Source: Hydractinia symbiolongicarpus (lineage: Eukaryota > Cnidaria > Hydrozoa > Anthoathecata > Hydractiniidae). Taken from it: 64,000 nucleotides of DNA. Under the pieces are notes generated by a model. The model saw only the letters and a list, made by a program, of their open reading frames with translations, was not told the origin of the DNA and did no database searches. How positions within the stretch are numbered: position 1 is the first letter of the stretch; every line of letters starts with the position of its first letter. Location of the stretch: NCBI RefSeq assembly GCF_029227915.1, contig NC_079880.1, positions 30,499,501-30,563,500 of the forward strand. The letters run 5' to 3'. This document shows positions 35,900-48,700 of this stretch, one piece after another. Made by a program: the position numbers and the translations under genes.

Positions 35900-36703
35900 G
35901 AAAACAATTGTGATAGTTATTTACATGTATATACTTAATATACTTATTGTATGAAGTGATTTATAGCAGGTGTTAAGTCAAATTTTCTTATTTTGAGTAG
36001 AAAGGCAAAAACTTTCTCTGATAAGGCTTTTTGAGAAGCACTCTTCAACTTTGGTTTAATAATTACCGCATTTAATTGTTACATTTTTTAGCTGAAAATA
36101 AAACCAAAACTTTCAGTTTTGTGAAAGTTGTGCCAAAATTTATTTATAAAGGAAACCCAAGGTATAAAATGATGACTTATATTATACATAGGCCTTTTTA
36201 ATAAATACTGCAATTTCAAAGGCCTGTGGGCCCACAGTACTTGATATTGGACTTCTTTTATTTTTTACATATGATCAAGTTTAAAGTTGAGTGTGATTTT
36301 TAATATTTTATTTGGTTCAAAAATTGTATATTATAATGTATGTATTAAAACGACTTCTGCTCCGATATTTTTAAAAACACAGAAAACCCTAAATTTTCAT
36401 AAAAATGATAATAATTTGGGGGAGGGGTATAGGTGAAACTAAATGATGCGGTAATTATTACATAGGAGATTCATTTTTTTTTGGTTGAAGGGGTGGAAAT
36501 GCTACCACTACTACCAGGAAGACTTTGTCTTTGTGTGGCATGGAGTGGAGGTCACTATAGATGCTAAATTTGATCAGTTTTTAAATGCAGAATTTGATTA
36601 TACATTTTACAGTTTAACTGCTGCTCTTTTGAGTTGTGCAACTCACTTTTCATGAGATGTGAGGTAGAAGAGTGTGAACTCCAATTGTATTTTTGTTTTA
36701 TAG

Positions 36704-39700
36704 AATGACATTCGGAGCTTCTTTGGTGCTCCAAACACCAAGAAGAATAGACCATCTAAAGAGTCAGTGAAGGAAATCTTAAAGGTACGGTTCAATTAAA
36801 AATCAATTAGAATTTTGACAAAAAATTCTTATTTGTAACTAATTTCTATAAAAGAAATAAATAATTATTTGTTTTCTTTCCTAACACCAACTGAACAACA
36901 TCTTATTCTTGTTTACAAAAAAAGCATGTGGTCTCTTGCTTTGATTGTTTATATGGATGGTGGATGATAGGCACTAAAGCGAGGCTGAAATATATGTCGC
37001 GTGTGCTGTATTTAACTGGAGCACACCGAAGTGACCAAAATAAATAAAACATGAGCCAGGCTGATATTTTATTATATGTTTAAAAACTTTGGGAATTTTA
37101 CCCCCTGAATTGTGAAAGACCACTTTTTATGAATTATTCATATGGAATTAAAAAATCGAAGGCAAGATATTTGTCTAGACCTTAAGGTAAGCACACACTG
37201 TGCTAATTCTGTACGAACCTAAGTAAGAAGCATTCGCTAATAAAACTTGAAGTTCAATATGACTGTGGCCTTAGGGTTGCATAGTTGTTTCCAGCCTCTC
37301 TAAAGACAACCAATCAATAATTAAAAATTAGTTTCCTCTTTACTAGATGTCCTGCCACAGAGAGATTAGACTCAGATCGCACATTCAGTAAAGTTGAGAG
37401 GCAGAATAATGTTGTGGTGCGCTGTTGTGTTGCACTAACAACAGGTGAAAAAAACAGGATAAAAAATTTTTTTGGTGCCTAAGGATCTAAAAAGAAAAAC
37501 CAAAAGTCAGAGAAATATCTGAAAGGAGGAAAGAAATGGATGTTAAGGAGGTGAGTGGGGGCTCCTAAGTATGTTGTTGTTCGAAATCTCTTTGTCATGG
37601 AGTGCCACCAAAGATGTCCACAGCGTACTCTTTAATAAAACCACCACTGGGAATTATTCGTGTTCCGTAATACATTTTTTATCTGAAAAATATTACTCAA
37701 TCACACTCGCATCTAAGATTTACTCATGAAGGAGTAGAAAATTTTATACCTGCAATTGAAAATATTAAATAGAGTCTCTCTTGTGACAGCAAAAACAGTC
37801 TACTTCAGAGGGCATCCTCTCACATTTATCGCACAGGCACCATAGACATCCGTAAAACTTTAGGCGAGTAGGAGCAGCAAGGTCTCCAATGTTATGTTAG
37901 TCCATGTCTTGAAAAGTCAGAACTAGCTCATCATTCGCTGTTCTTTCCGGCTCGAATTGAAATCCTAGAACCTGCAAATTATTTTCATTCATTGCTATCT
38001 TCATAAAGAACTTTTTTAAAGAAAGGAAAAAAATTATAAATAAACATTTAGTCGTTCGATGCTCAAGTCAGGGGGGGGGGGGTTCGCCTAATAAGAAGCC
38101 AGGTAACTACGTCACAAGCAGAAGTGTGCTAAATAATGAATTGACCTAGTCCTTTTGCCGCGTTCGAAAGTTCGTGAAGATGGTAGGCGAGTGCAGCAAG
38201 ATCAAAACAAACAAACGATGGTGCTAAGTATTGGATAAATCTTTGTTGTTTAAGAGTGCAATCTTCGTTGTTTAATATGTTCTTTTTGTTACGCTATAGC
38301 TTGAAATCTAAGCCTTTATTTAGACTTTCATTATTTTCTATAATAATAACGCTGATATCAAAAAGAATAGTAAACACAGAAAAGTTTATTTACCTTTTTA
38401 GCATGATTTTTTAAATTGCGATTTTTCAGTGATGGTAAATCAAAGTATTTATTCATCACTAGAAGCATTGTTAAAAACTATTTTAAATTTTTTTAAACAA
38501 AGTCTTCCGTTTTATTTATTTTAATTTTCCTAAAAATACTATATTTTAATTCAAACTATTGTCTTTGGGATGTAATATCTCAAGAATAATTTATTTTTTG
38601 TAGATTAAAAATTGTTTTTAAATAAATAAGTTAGCTTCAGCACAGCAGCACTCTCCCATGCAGACCTTCTGTAGTTTTGTAAAAGAGACTTATAAAAGTA
38701 ATGATTGTACACAAAAAACCGCTGCGAAAAAGTGTTTTGAGTTTTTAAAATAATGATGGTAATTAATACCTCTAAAAAGGTTTTAAATATTTTTTAATCC
38801 CTGTAAATCCCTATCCAAAGTTATCTGGTCATTGAAAAGAATGGTTATACGTTAACACAACAAAGCTTTCTTGACTATAAATAACATAAGTCTAGCTACA
38901 AATTACACAGCTCTTGTCGCCATCTTGGTCTCTCCTTTCTGCCTTTCGTACGGCAGCCGACCTCGGATACATCAGTCATTGGAAAAAAGTTAAGAGGCCT
39001 GCAACGAAAAAACTAGTGTCATTTTGACAAAAAAAATTATGTTAATCAATTCACCTTTATAATATCTATGCATTGATAAAGTTTAGATGCACATCCCTTA
39101 ACAGGGATACATATGAAATCATAATTTATGCAGCATAAATAAATCTGTAATTCTTTATATGTGAATATCTTACAAACAATAAAAGCTTTTTAAAAAAATT
39201 AAAAAGAATTGTTGTTAACCAACTAAGCTCTATAATATAAGTCCAACATCATTTCATACCTTGAATTCCCTTTAAGATTATTTTAGATGTTGTTTTTGTC
39301 CTCAGTGCTTATAAATTTATTTACTTCTATTAGCTCAACTTTTGTATTGGTCACTAAAGTCAAAAATCAATATATCATTTTTTTAATGCCTTTAATAAGA
39401 TGTTTTCACTTTGGACAGTAAGGACAATGTAACAAAACATTGTAATATTTAATAATTATTAATATTTATTGTAATAGATTGTTAAACCCGCAATATGTGT
39501 ATGACTAACTTCACAGTTCTCCTAATAACGCAACACCAAATAAACCCAATTGATTTATACACAACACGATATATACCACTATTCTAAACACAATGATTTC
39601 ACCAGCAAGATTTGTTCAACACAAGTAAACCCCACCACCAATTGATTCTTATTAGTAATCGCCTAGAATGGAAGATCTCCCTCTATTTTCTTTTCTGCAC

Positions 39701-42700
39701 GTTGTTCAGTTTATGCGGCTATGGGAGGAATTTATAGCGACTCCTACTCGCTTAGTATAGTGGTCCTGGGGAGAAATTGGCTTTTCACCAATGCCCTCTA
39801 CTATACAAGTCTTGATCAAACAGTTGCTGAAGACTATTCTTTCTTGGGTCCTTAGTTGTGTGATGCCAAGTGCTAAGTGGTGTTTTAGCAATGAATTCTG
39901 AAAAATAAAACTCAAAAAAAAAACTTTATAATAAAACATTTTGAAAACACAACATTTGATTGGTCACTAATACTCATCATGACCATTTTGTAGCACATTC
40001 AGTAGAAGTGTACTATTTGCTACTTGCATCTGCTAACTGATGTTTGGTGGGAGTCCACTTCAATATAACTTCCTTTTGATTGATGCTCTGTCTGAGAGAA
40101 GCCATGTCAACTCTTAATCGCTTATCTTCTAAAGCTTTTATTGAATGTGCAGCTTCATACAAAGATTTGTTATCTGTGTAGCACAAGATACCTTCTAGAT
40201 CTGTCTTCAAAATTTCCATTATTACATTTTTCACCCAGATACATTTTTCACCCAGATACATCAATACCATTAACAAGTGCTAAGGTTTCTGCTGCAAGTG
40301 TGCTACGCACAACACTCTTAATCTTTTTTGACTGCCATGTGATAGGTGTCATGGTGTTCTCAACACCTTTAAGAAAAACAAAAATTTCACTTTGAGAGCT
40401 TCCGTCATGTAGATTTCCAAATGAGGCGTCAGCGTACAAGATTAATTGTAATGGAGGTTTCAACTTCCAAAATTTTAGGCAAATATCAGGATCCAATTTC
40501 AACTTCTTTACCAATTTATTAGCTCTCATAACATCATGAACATTTTCACGGTTTAACTTTGTGCTTAACTGACAAACATCAAAAGAAATATCTGGCCTTG
40601 ATTGAGAAGATACCCAATTTAATTGACCACAAATACATCAAAACCTAGATTGCTCTTCATGTGAGAGTTCTTGATGTTTGTTTTTGGTGCTTAGAATCTC
40701 AACCTGTTCAATGCTTGCCACATATTTGCTTTGGTCATACTCAATAGAACTATTGAATTGTTGTATGTTGACTCCAACATATTTAAAATTACTACAATTT
40801 TCTGACCCAACCCGAAATATTTTTCTAATGGATGCAATGACTTTTACTTGAAAATCTTATGATCCTCCCCAAAGAAAATCATCAACATGTATTACAATCA
40901 ATCCTTGACAACAGTCATCTTGAACCCAATAAAATAAAGCCTCATCAAATAAAGACATTTTCATTCCCAAACCAATTAACTGTTCCTTTACTCGTAAATA
41001 TCTAGCTCTTGAAGCATCAGCAAGGCCATATACTACTTTATTCAATTTCCAAAGAACCCCTATTACGTTTGCTTCCTTTGGGGGCTTTATAATTACTTCT
41101 CTATCAATCGGGTTACCTTGAAGAAATGCTGTTTTAATATCTAAGGTGTGGCATTCCCATTCGTTAGTTGCTAACATTGTGAGTACAATTCGCAGACTTT
41201 CTTTTGAAAACGTTGGGAGTCTTTAGTCAGATTTTGAAACTCCTCTTCTTCAAAACCTCTTATGACCAAACGAGCTTTGACAATTCTGTTGCCCTCTATA
41301 TTTTTTGTTGTGATTACCCATCTTGTGGATATTGTAGATTGACTTCTGTCTTCAACAATGGAGAAAACATTGTTGTCTTGCCAGTTGGTTATTTCTTTAA
41401 ATTTCGCATTCAAGACCTTGTCTTCAATAGTTGCTTTTATCGCTAAGAATACTTCTTCAGTGTCATTGGCTTCAACGACCGGTTGCCATTCACTCACACA
41501 TCTTGAAATCTAACCAATTAATTTCACCTGTGTCTTCATTTTGCACATTTAAACAGCTGCCATATTGCCTGCCTTCTTTTCCTTTTCTACTCACCTTACC
41601 TGCTCTGCTGTGAAATAATTCTTTAATCCACTCACTGTCTGGAGTTAGCTTATAGATGATTCTGGTTTTTAACTTTGGTATTCCTTGAAATATAGAGGTA
41701 TTGCCTTTTTTTTCATTGACTGTGGTTTCACTTTTTGATGTTTCATTAGATCTTTCCTCTATTGGTGTCCCATATCCTCAGTTACTGGTGCTTCTGTTAC
41801 TGGTACTTCCGTAGTATTACTTTTAAGATCAAATTTGTCAAAAATTTCGTCTTCCCAACTGCATAGTTGTTACTTCTGGGCTCTTTTCAGAGTCTTGTGA
41901 TGGTTTCTGTGAATGTACTACTTGATTTACCTTTTGCAACCGACAAATGTGGACTCTCACATAACTTCCACCATGCTTGACAAGTACTTGTTTATTTTCT
42001 TGTCCAATTACAGTGCCTGGTCCATGCAATTTTTCGCTGTCTTTTCTTTTATAAAAGACTTTATCTCAAGTTACATACTGCACATCATTGTAACACTGGT
42101 CACTATGGACGCAATGCTCTACGTATTCTTTCAGAATATTCTGCTGCTATGAATGCTCCTCGTGATACATGCATCACAGCAAGGTTATGGGCCACAGTCT
42201 TACTTGAAACTGTATCATTCATGGCTGGTAACTGATCAGTGAGGATGCAGGGATAGTCATAGTTTTTACCAAAAACAAGCTGGTTTGTGAAAATCCATTG
42301 TTGTTTGATAAAGAATTCTTGGCACTAATAGGCCAGAAAAGTGCTCGATTAGGTGTACATTTCGTATCCTCTATAATCTTCTCAGCATTTCCTTAATGAT
42401 ACCATTGTGTCGCTCACATAGCCCATTCGACCAAGGACTTTCGGCTGCTGTTGTGGAAAACTCTATGTTAAATTGCTCACACATTTCTTCATACACTTTA
42501 TTGATAAATTCTCCTCCATTGTCAGCCAGAAACTTTCTTGGTTGACCAAATCTTGCTAACCAAATTTCAAAGATGTCTGTTATCACATCTTTATCTTTTG
42601 TTTTTGTTAACTTTGAAGATGAAAATCTTGTGAAAGTATCTATGATATGAATAAACCACAATGATTGTGAAAGTTGCACTAAATTTAAAGCCACACACTG

Positions 42701-45700
42701 ATTGAATTCCGACGACATTGGTAAGCCAACAATAGGACGTGGTCTTGGTTTTCTATACTTAAGGCATACTTTACAAGAGTGTGAGACATTATCAATTAAT
42801 TTCATGATTTCACTCTGGTCCTCTAAAAAAGGAATTTGATGCTTTAATAAGAGATTTTAATTTCTCAGCACTTAGATGACAGAACTGACGATGAAGTTTG
42901 CCGATCTTGTTTTTTTTTGGATTTTTCACTTGCGCATACAAAGGCAACTTGAGGAAGCAAATGGTCATAATTCTTTTCATCTAATTCTATTCTCTTGTTG
43001 TTTAAAGGTATGCAACTGTGACCTGTGGTGGTAAATTTTAAAGGATGGCATTCTCCAAACATTTTAACAGTATCGTTGCTAAAATCTAAAACTGCATCTG
43101 CTTTTCTCATAGATGTTTGACTTAAAAACAAAGTTATTTCATTGGGTACAACTTCTGTTTCTAGATTAACCTCTTTTGAACCAATGATTACAGGTAAGAT
43201 TACTCGTTTTATGGAACAAACTGCTTCGCTCTCTCCAAATTTAAATCTTGTTCCACCTGGATACTCTTCTGGCAGTTTATCACTATCAATATTATCAATA
43301 AAACATTGGTACCAATTCTTACCACAGACTGTCTTGGTACAACCACAGTCTAAAACTGCACATGACAAAGTTTCACCTACAAGGGATTGCATATCACTTT
43401 CTTTAATTTTAGAAAAAAATGTAACTTTTGAACGACTCTCTTCCTTTTTCAAATCTTCAGACTCCTGATTCTCATAAGAATGGGGACAATTCACAGCCCA
43501 GTGATAAATGGACTGACAAATATTGCACTTTGAAATATTTCCAAATTCATCAGGCAGATTTATTACTCTGTTACTGGATCTGGTTTTCCTCCATCCATAT
43601 CTTTGATTTGGTGCTGCAGCCCAACGCTGATATCCACCTCTTTTAGTGAAGTAATTCTGCTCCGTAGAATCTGCACTTGCTTGTAAAACAAGCTCTATCT
43701 TTACAGCATCATTTGACACAGATGAGGCCACAGTATCACCAAATATTTTCTTTAACTGTAATACCATTGAATCATAGCGTAATTCATTTATAGTTGCTCT
43801 AGCCAACTGATGCTGCTCTGGTGTAAGATTAGCGTTTTGTAAAACTCGGTATGCCAAAACTCCATCAGGAAGTTCCATACGGTGAACTTGGATTTTGTGA
43901 TATAATTGTTCAAACTCTATAAGGTAATCATTCATGCTCATCTCAGAGGGTCGTTTAAATTTTTGAAAGGTTTCATAACCCAGGTACGCAGTTTGATTTT
44001 CATCCTTTAAGTAAATTTTGTCTACTCCTTTTTTAGCTTTTCCTTTCAAACCGATGAATATAGCTGGCCCTTGTTTTTCCGTCTTTAGTTCTGTGAGTGC
44101 TTGCCATATTTGAACGTCTTTTTTCCAGTCTTTGTAACTGGACTCGTTATTCAATGATGGTGGGGGTACCCAACTTTTCGACATTTCTCTATGATACTTT
44201 GCAATTTTATTCCTCTGCTACCATTTGTTAAACTCGCAATATGTGTATGACTAACCTGTAGGTTATCTTCACAGTTCTCCTAATAAGGCAACACCAAATA
44301 AACCCAATTGATTTATACACAACACAATATATACCACTATTCTAAACACAATGATTTCACCAGCAAGATTGGTTCAACACAAGTAAACCCCACCACCAAT
44401 TGATTCTTATTAGTAATCGCCTAGAATGGGAGATTAACAGTTTTCACTTTAGGACAGTAAGGACAATGTAACAAAACATTGTAAAAATGCATTATCAACT
44501 TTAATAATTTCGATTTGCTGGTTTTAACAATAAGAATTAAATATTCATTGGAAGTAGTGTATTTTTATCACACATTTTATGCTGATATAATTATTTTTTG
44601 ATTGGAAAAAGCCAACACTTCCCTGTTTTTCTAAAAAATTAGGTGAAAATAAAGCAATAATTTGCATCAAGAAAAAATACCTGCAGGGGCTATCGACGCC
44701 CAAAATAACTTTCTGCATCAGCTCCTATATTCATTGCCTCGATGTGTGAAAGTATCACCCTCATGGCGAGTTTGCTTGTACAGTGTGTTAAAGTTCCTTG
44801 TGTTGTCTTTCTTTTCCTGTCAAAACAAACTTTTGATTTACCAATATTTAATATATTTTACAGACCATAGCTAATTTTAGCGCCGAAAAGCATACTAAAA
44901 GAAAGGTTTCTTTTTTATAAGATAGCAATAAAAATTAGAAAATTCATCCTTAAAAAAGAAAACTGATACCTTTTTTTAGCTTAAACACCCTCCTCTGTTA
45001 AATGCCCCGTATTAAATGGATGTCCTGCTCTTTAAAATTAGAAAATTCAAATACCTCAGGTTTTATTCGTGGCATTAAGATATGCCACTTAAAATTTTAC
45101 AAGGAATTGTTATGATATAATTTTTGTGTTGTGTGTTGATGCTACCGTATTTTCCGGTACATAACCTGCACATCGTATAACCTGCAGTTCAGCTTTTTTA
45201 GGAAGTCATAAGCAAGATGCTGTCAGATAGCCAGCACCTTCATATAACCCGCATAAAATTTCAATCGATGTGTTTTACTTACCCCCACCTTTGCATAACC
45301 CGCATCGTTTTAAGGAAAAATTTTAGCGTATTTTTACTTACCCTAATCATTTTATAAACATGTGTGTGTGTATTCTATGTCTTTTTTTTTCATGCTGGAG
45401 ACAAGTGGGGGACGTTTAAACTTGTGAACCCCAAACACGAGAACCGAGTGTCTGAACTAGCCACTCTCTCAGTCTTAATTTCCTTGTCTCCGATTTCCGA
45501 AATAATAATGAATTTAAAATTAATTTGAACAAGTCGATCTTCTGCTAATGCCGACATTACTAAATCAGACAATGTTATTTTCTTTTTATTTGTAGACATT
45601 AGTTTCAACCTATAATAACTCTTGCTTCCTGTGATTAAACAAACAAACAAATGAAAAGAAACACGCTATCAGGTTATAAACCTAAAATAAAATCTAAAAT

Positions 45701-48700
45701 TTAAAATCTAACCTAAAATTTTTTCCAGAATCTATTTAATCTATGGAATTTCCAAAGTCTAGTGTCTGCCAGACCTAGAATAGCTTTAGTGGCCTTGAAA
45801 ATTTTAAATACCTGGTCCAACCCATGTTAGCATGATAATGATTACCCACCATTTTTTAGAAGAACATTACATACCGGATACATTACATACAATCAATATG
45901 AAAATGCTATTATAAACAGTAAAGTATATTTACAAACAAATTTGTTTTCCCATTGAGTTATCTTGAAAAAAGTAAAATGCATAATCTAAAAACCTTCAAT
46001 AAATTATGTGAAAGAAAAACAAACTAGTAAAAACAATTAACACTTTATTCTATTTACTTTTAAAAGATGGAATAAGGATGAAAAAACTGGGGTTAGCTGC
46101 AGTTAGTAAATATATTATAAATTAAATATTTAAAAAATTGAGGAAAATTCCCAGAGGCTCTTACAAGCTAATTCATTAAAAAATTTTCACCTTAAAAAAA
46201 GATCCTTTTTTTGGATATTTTTAACTCAACTTTAGCGTTTGTTTTTTGTGTTGTTTGCCATTACATCAAAATAGTTCATCAAGTTGTTGCATACATCTCT
46301 GTTTGTACATTTTTATTGACATGTTAAAGTCTTCTTTCACATCTTTGTATTTACTTACAGAAACCAGCAAATGATTCGAAAGAAAAGGGAATTGGAGATA
46401 AAAACAAGAAAAGAAAGAACCAAAGATTAACTATCGAATCAGGTAATAATGTGGATAAAACTCAAGCTATGGGTGACTTTGCCTTCCATAACTACAATTT
46501 TACTTTCCTTGTAAAAACCCCAAACAATATCAAACCTTTCTTGTTTATGCCAACACAGCATTTTCTAACATAAATTTTGACACATTGAGTTTAATATTAG
46601 GGTCATATTTCGAAACCTTTTCTTCTCTGAAATCCATTAAATCCATTGTCACATGTGCTAGTCAGTGTAAAAAAGCTAAATTCACAAGATGAATTTGAAG
46701 TTAGAATGGTTGATGTACATCTGCCTCTGTAATATTTGTGCATCAATTCAATTTTCTGATTCGAAATTATGGAGGCTAAATTATTTATACATTTTTGGAG
46801 TGTTTACAATATGGAACAAGAAACTCTTGCACCATGCTTGAAAAGTTAGAGCACAAGATGCATTTTATTTTGCTGATACAGCTATCAGTTTTGGAACTTG
46901 GCAGAATACAGCTACAAATCATGGCTTCCCTATAGGTTATAATATGAAAATATGTAACTTAATTAGTTGTGCAAATTGATGAGTTTGATGCATGTGATGA
47001 AAACTAAAACAAATGTTAAAGCACCCTGGATTAAAATGTACCAATGTTTTGATTACATAATTGATGCAGTCAAGTCAACAAATTGTAAGCTGAATATTTC
47101 AGCAAAGTGGTTGAAAACGTTTGCTCCTACTGCACCTCCTCTTGACCTTGTGTTTGGAGAACTTTGAAAATATCAAGGAGCTGGTCTCACCACTTCCATG
47201 CCATTGAGCAACAGTGTAACAAATAAGGATTTCTTAAGTGGGACTGCTAAGGGTTTTTACATGCAGAAACAATCTGTGTCATCAAGTAGATTGTATATAT
47301 AATTAGAAAATGACTCTGATGTGTGCATGGTGTTATCTTTTTCAACAAGTTCTTATTTTAAATCTTTGTGAATTTGCTTACTATAAAATATTTAGAATCT
47401 GATTCAGACCATGAGGAACCATTACCATCAAAGTTGAGGTAAAACTTTTACTTTTTTGTTTTATTTGTTGTCATGTTTGTGTGTATATAATTCCTAAAGA
47501 CTTTTTTTTGTGTATAATAGAAAAAACAAAAATAGCAAAGATCAGGGAAAAGGTAGTAAGAAGACTCCTTTAAAGACTCCTTCAAAGAATCGTAGTAAAG
47601 GTATTAAAGACATTCAAGGGTCCATATTTTACTAATAATTGAAATTAAGATATTAGAAATATATATATTTATGTGGTTCTTGAAATAGTATGGATGTCTT
47701 AGAATTAGTTGTTAGCGTAGTTAATAACCACAAAGATGAAAATAATCTGTCCTGATGTTTCTAAATAATGAATAATGTGTCTTATTTTTAATTGGGTGCA
47801 TCTGTGAAAGCAGAATTTTGTGAGGAAATGTGTTGATCATTTTGATGTTGTTTGGGCAAAAAATGATTTTTCTTTTTCAAAAAATTAGGCACAGCATTGT
47901 ATTACATAAAGGAATCAAGTTATTATTATTAATTTTTTTATCATACTTATTTTTTTTTAGAAAATGATGATGATATTGTTGTCACATATCAAACTCCAGG
48001 AAAACACGGCACTAAAAAAGCATCTGCTAAAAAACAATCATCAGTTAAAAAATTAATAACACCTAAAAAAGAAGTGTTACAACCAACTACTGCTGAAGAT
48101 TTCTTTTCCTCCACCACTTCAGTTAAAAGAAAAAAGGTAAAGAAGTCAACCCTTGTGCATGCTAATTTTTTTCTCTGCACATATACCTGTTTTCGATGTT
48201 TAAGGTTACTGTAAGGGGAAAAAATCACTTGATAAGTAGTGTCAGAAAAACTCTTATAATTTATCAATACTTGTATGTTTTATCTTATTTTTTTTGTTTT
48301 TGAATGCTTGATGAAAGACGTATTTGATGGTGTTATTTTTGTGAGACGTTGATTTTCCAAAAAGAAAATATAATTAAATAAACACACACCACTTTTTTTC
48401 ACTGTACGTTTTAAAATGGCTTCTTTTTTCGAAAGCATGGTCGCAGGCTTCTCGTTTTTGCGCCATTACATTCAGCATAAATTAAAATCAAAAAGGTTCA
48501 CAGATTTTTTTTCTAATAACGTTGTTATGAAATTATTTGTAATAATTTATAATTACTCAAAAACTGCATATTTTTTCTTTCTGTCGTCATAATTCACTTA
48601 TAAGTAATTTATACTTAAAATCGGGAACCTTTTGTGCATAATTTATTCAGCTTTTCATTACCGAAAATTTCAGTGAGCCAATAGGAAGCTTTCGGAAAAA

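Larger units (their letters stand above)
39480..44439 (-). mobile_element. Ty1/Copia LTR retrotransposon, nearly full length, inactive
   Basis: The element is about 4.96 kb on the minus strand: 5' LTR 44226-44439, primer site 44211-44223, gag-protease, integrase, RT, RNase H (in Copia order), purine tract, 3' LTR 39480-39677. LTRs end TG...CA. The order integrase before RT is diagnostic of Copia. Several frame breaks and an altered integrase residue make it non-functional. It lies antisense to RFC1 in an intron. Confidence 0.95.
36785..46360. other. First visible RFC1 intron, 9.6 kb
   Basis: This intron carries the P2X7-tail-like pseudogene (37550-37971), the Copia element (39480-44439) and a short repeat at 45150-45350. 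The rest is AT-rich, with poly-G near 38070. A 70-residue minus-strand frame at 45393-45600 has no recognised domain. Confidence 0.6.
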
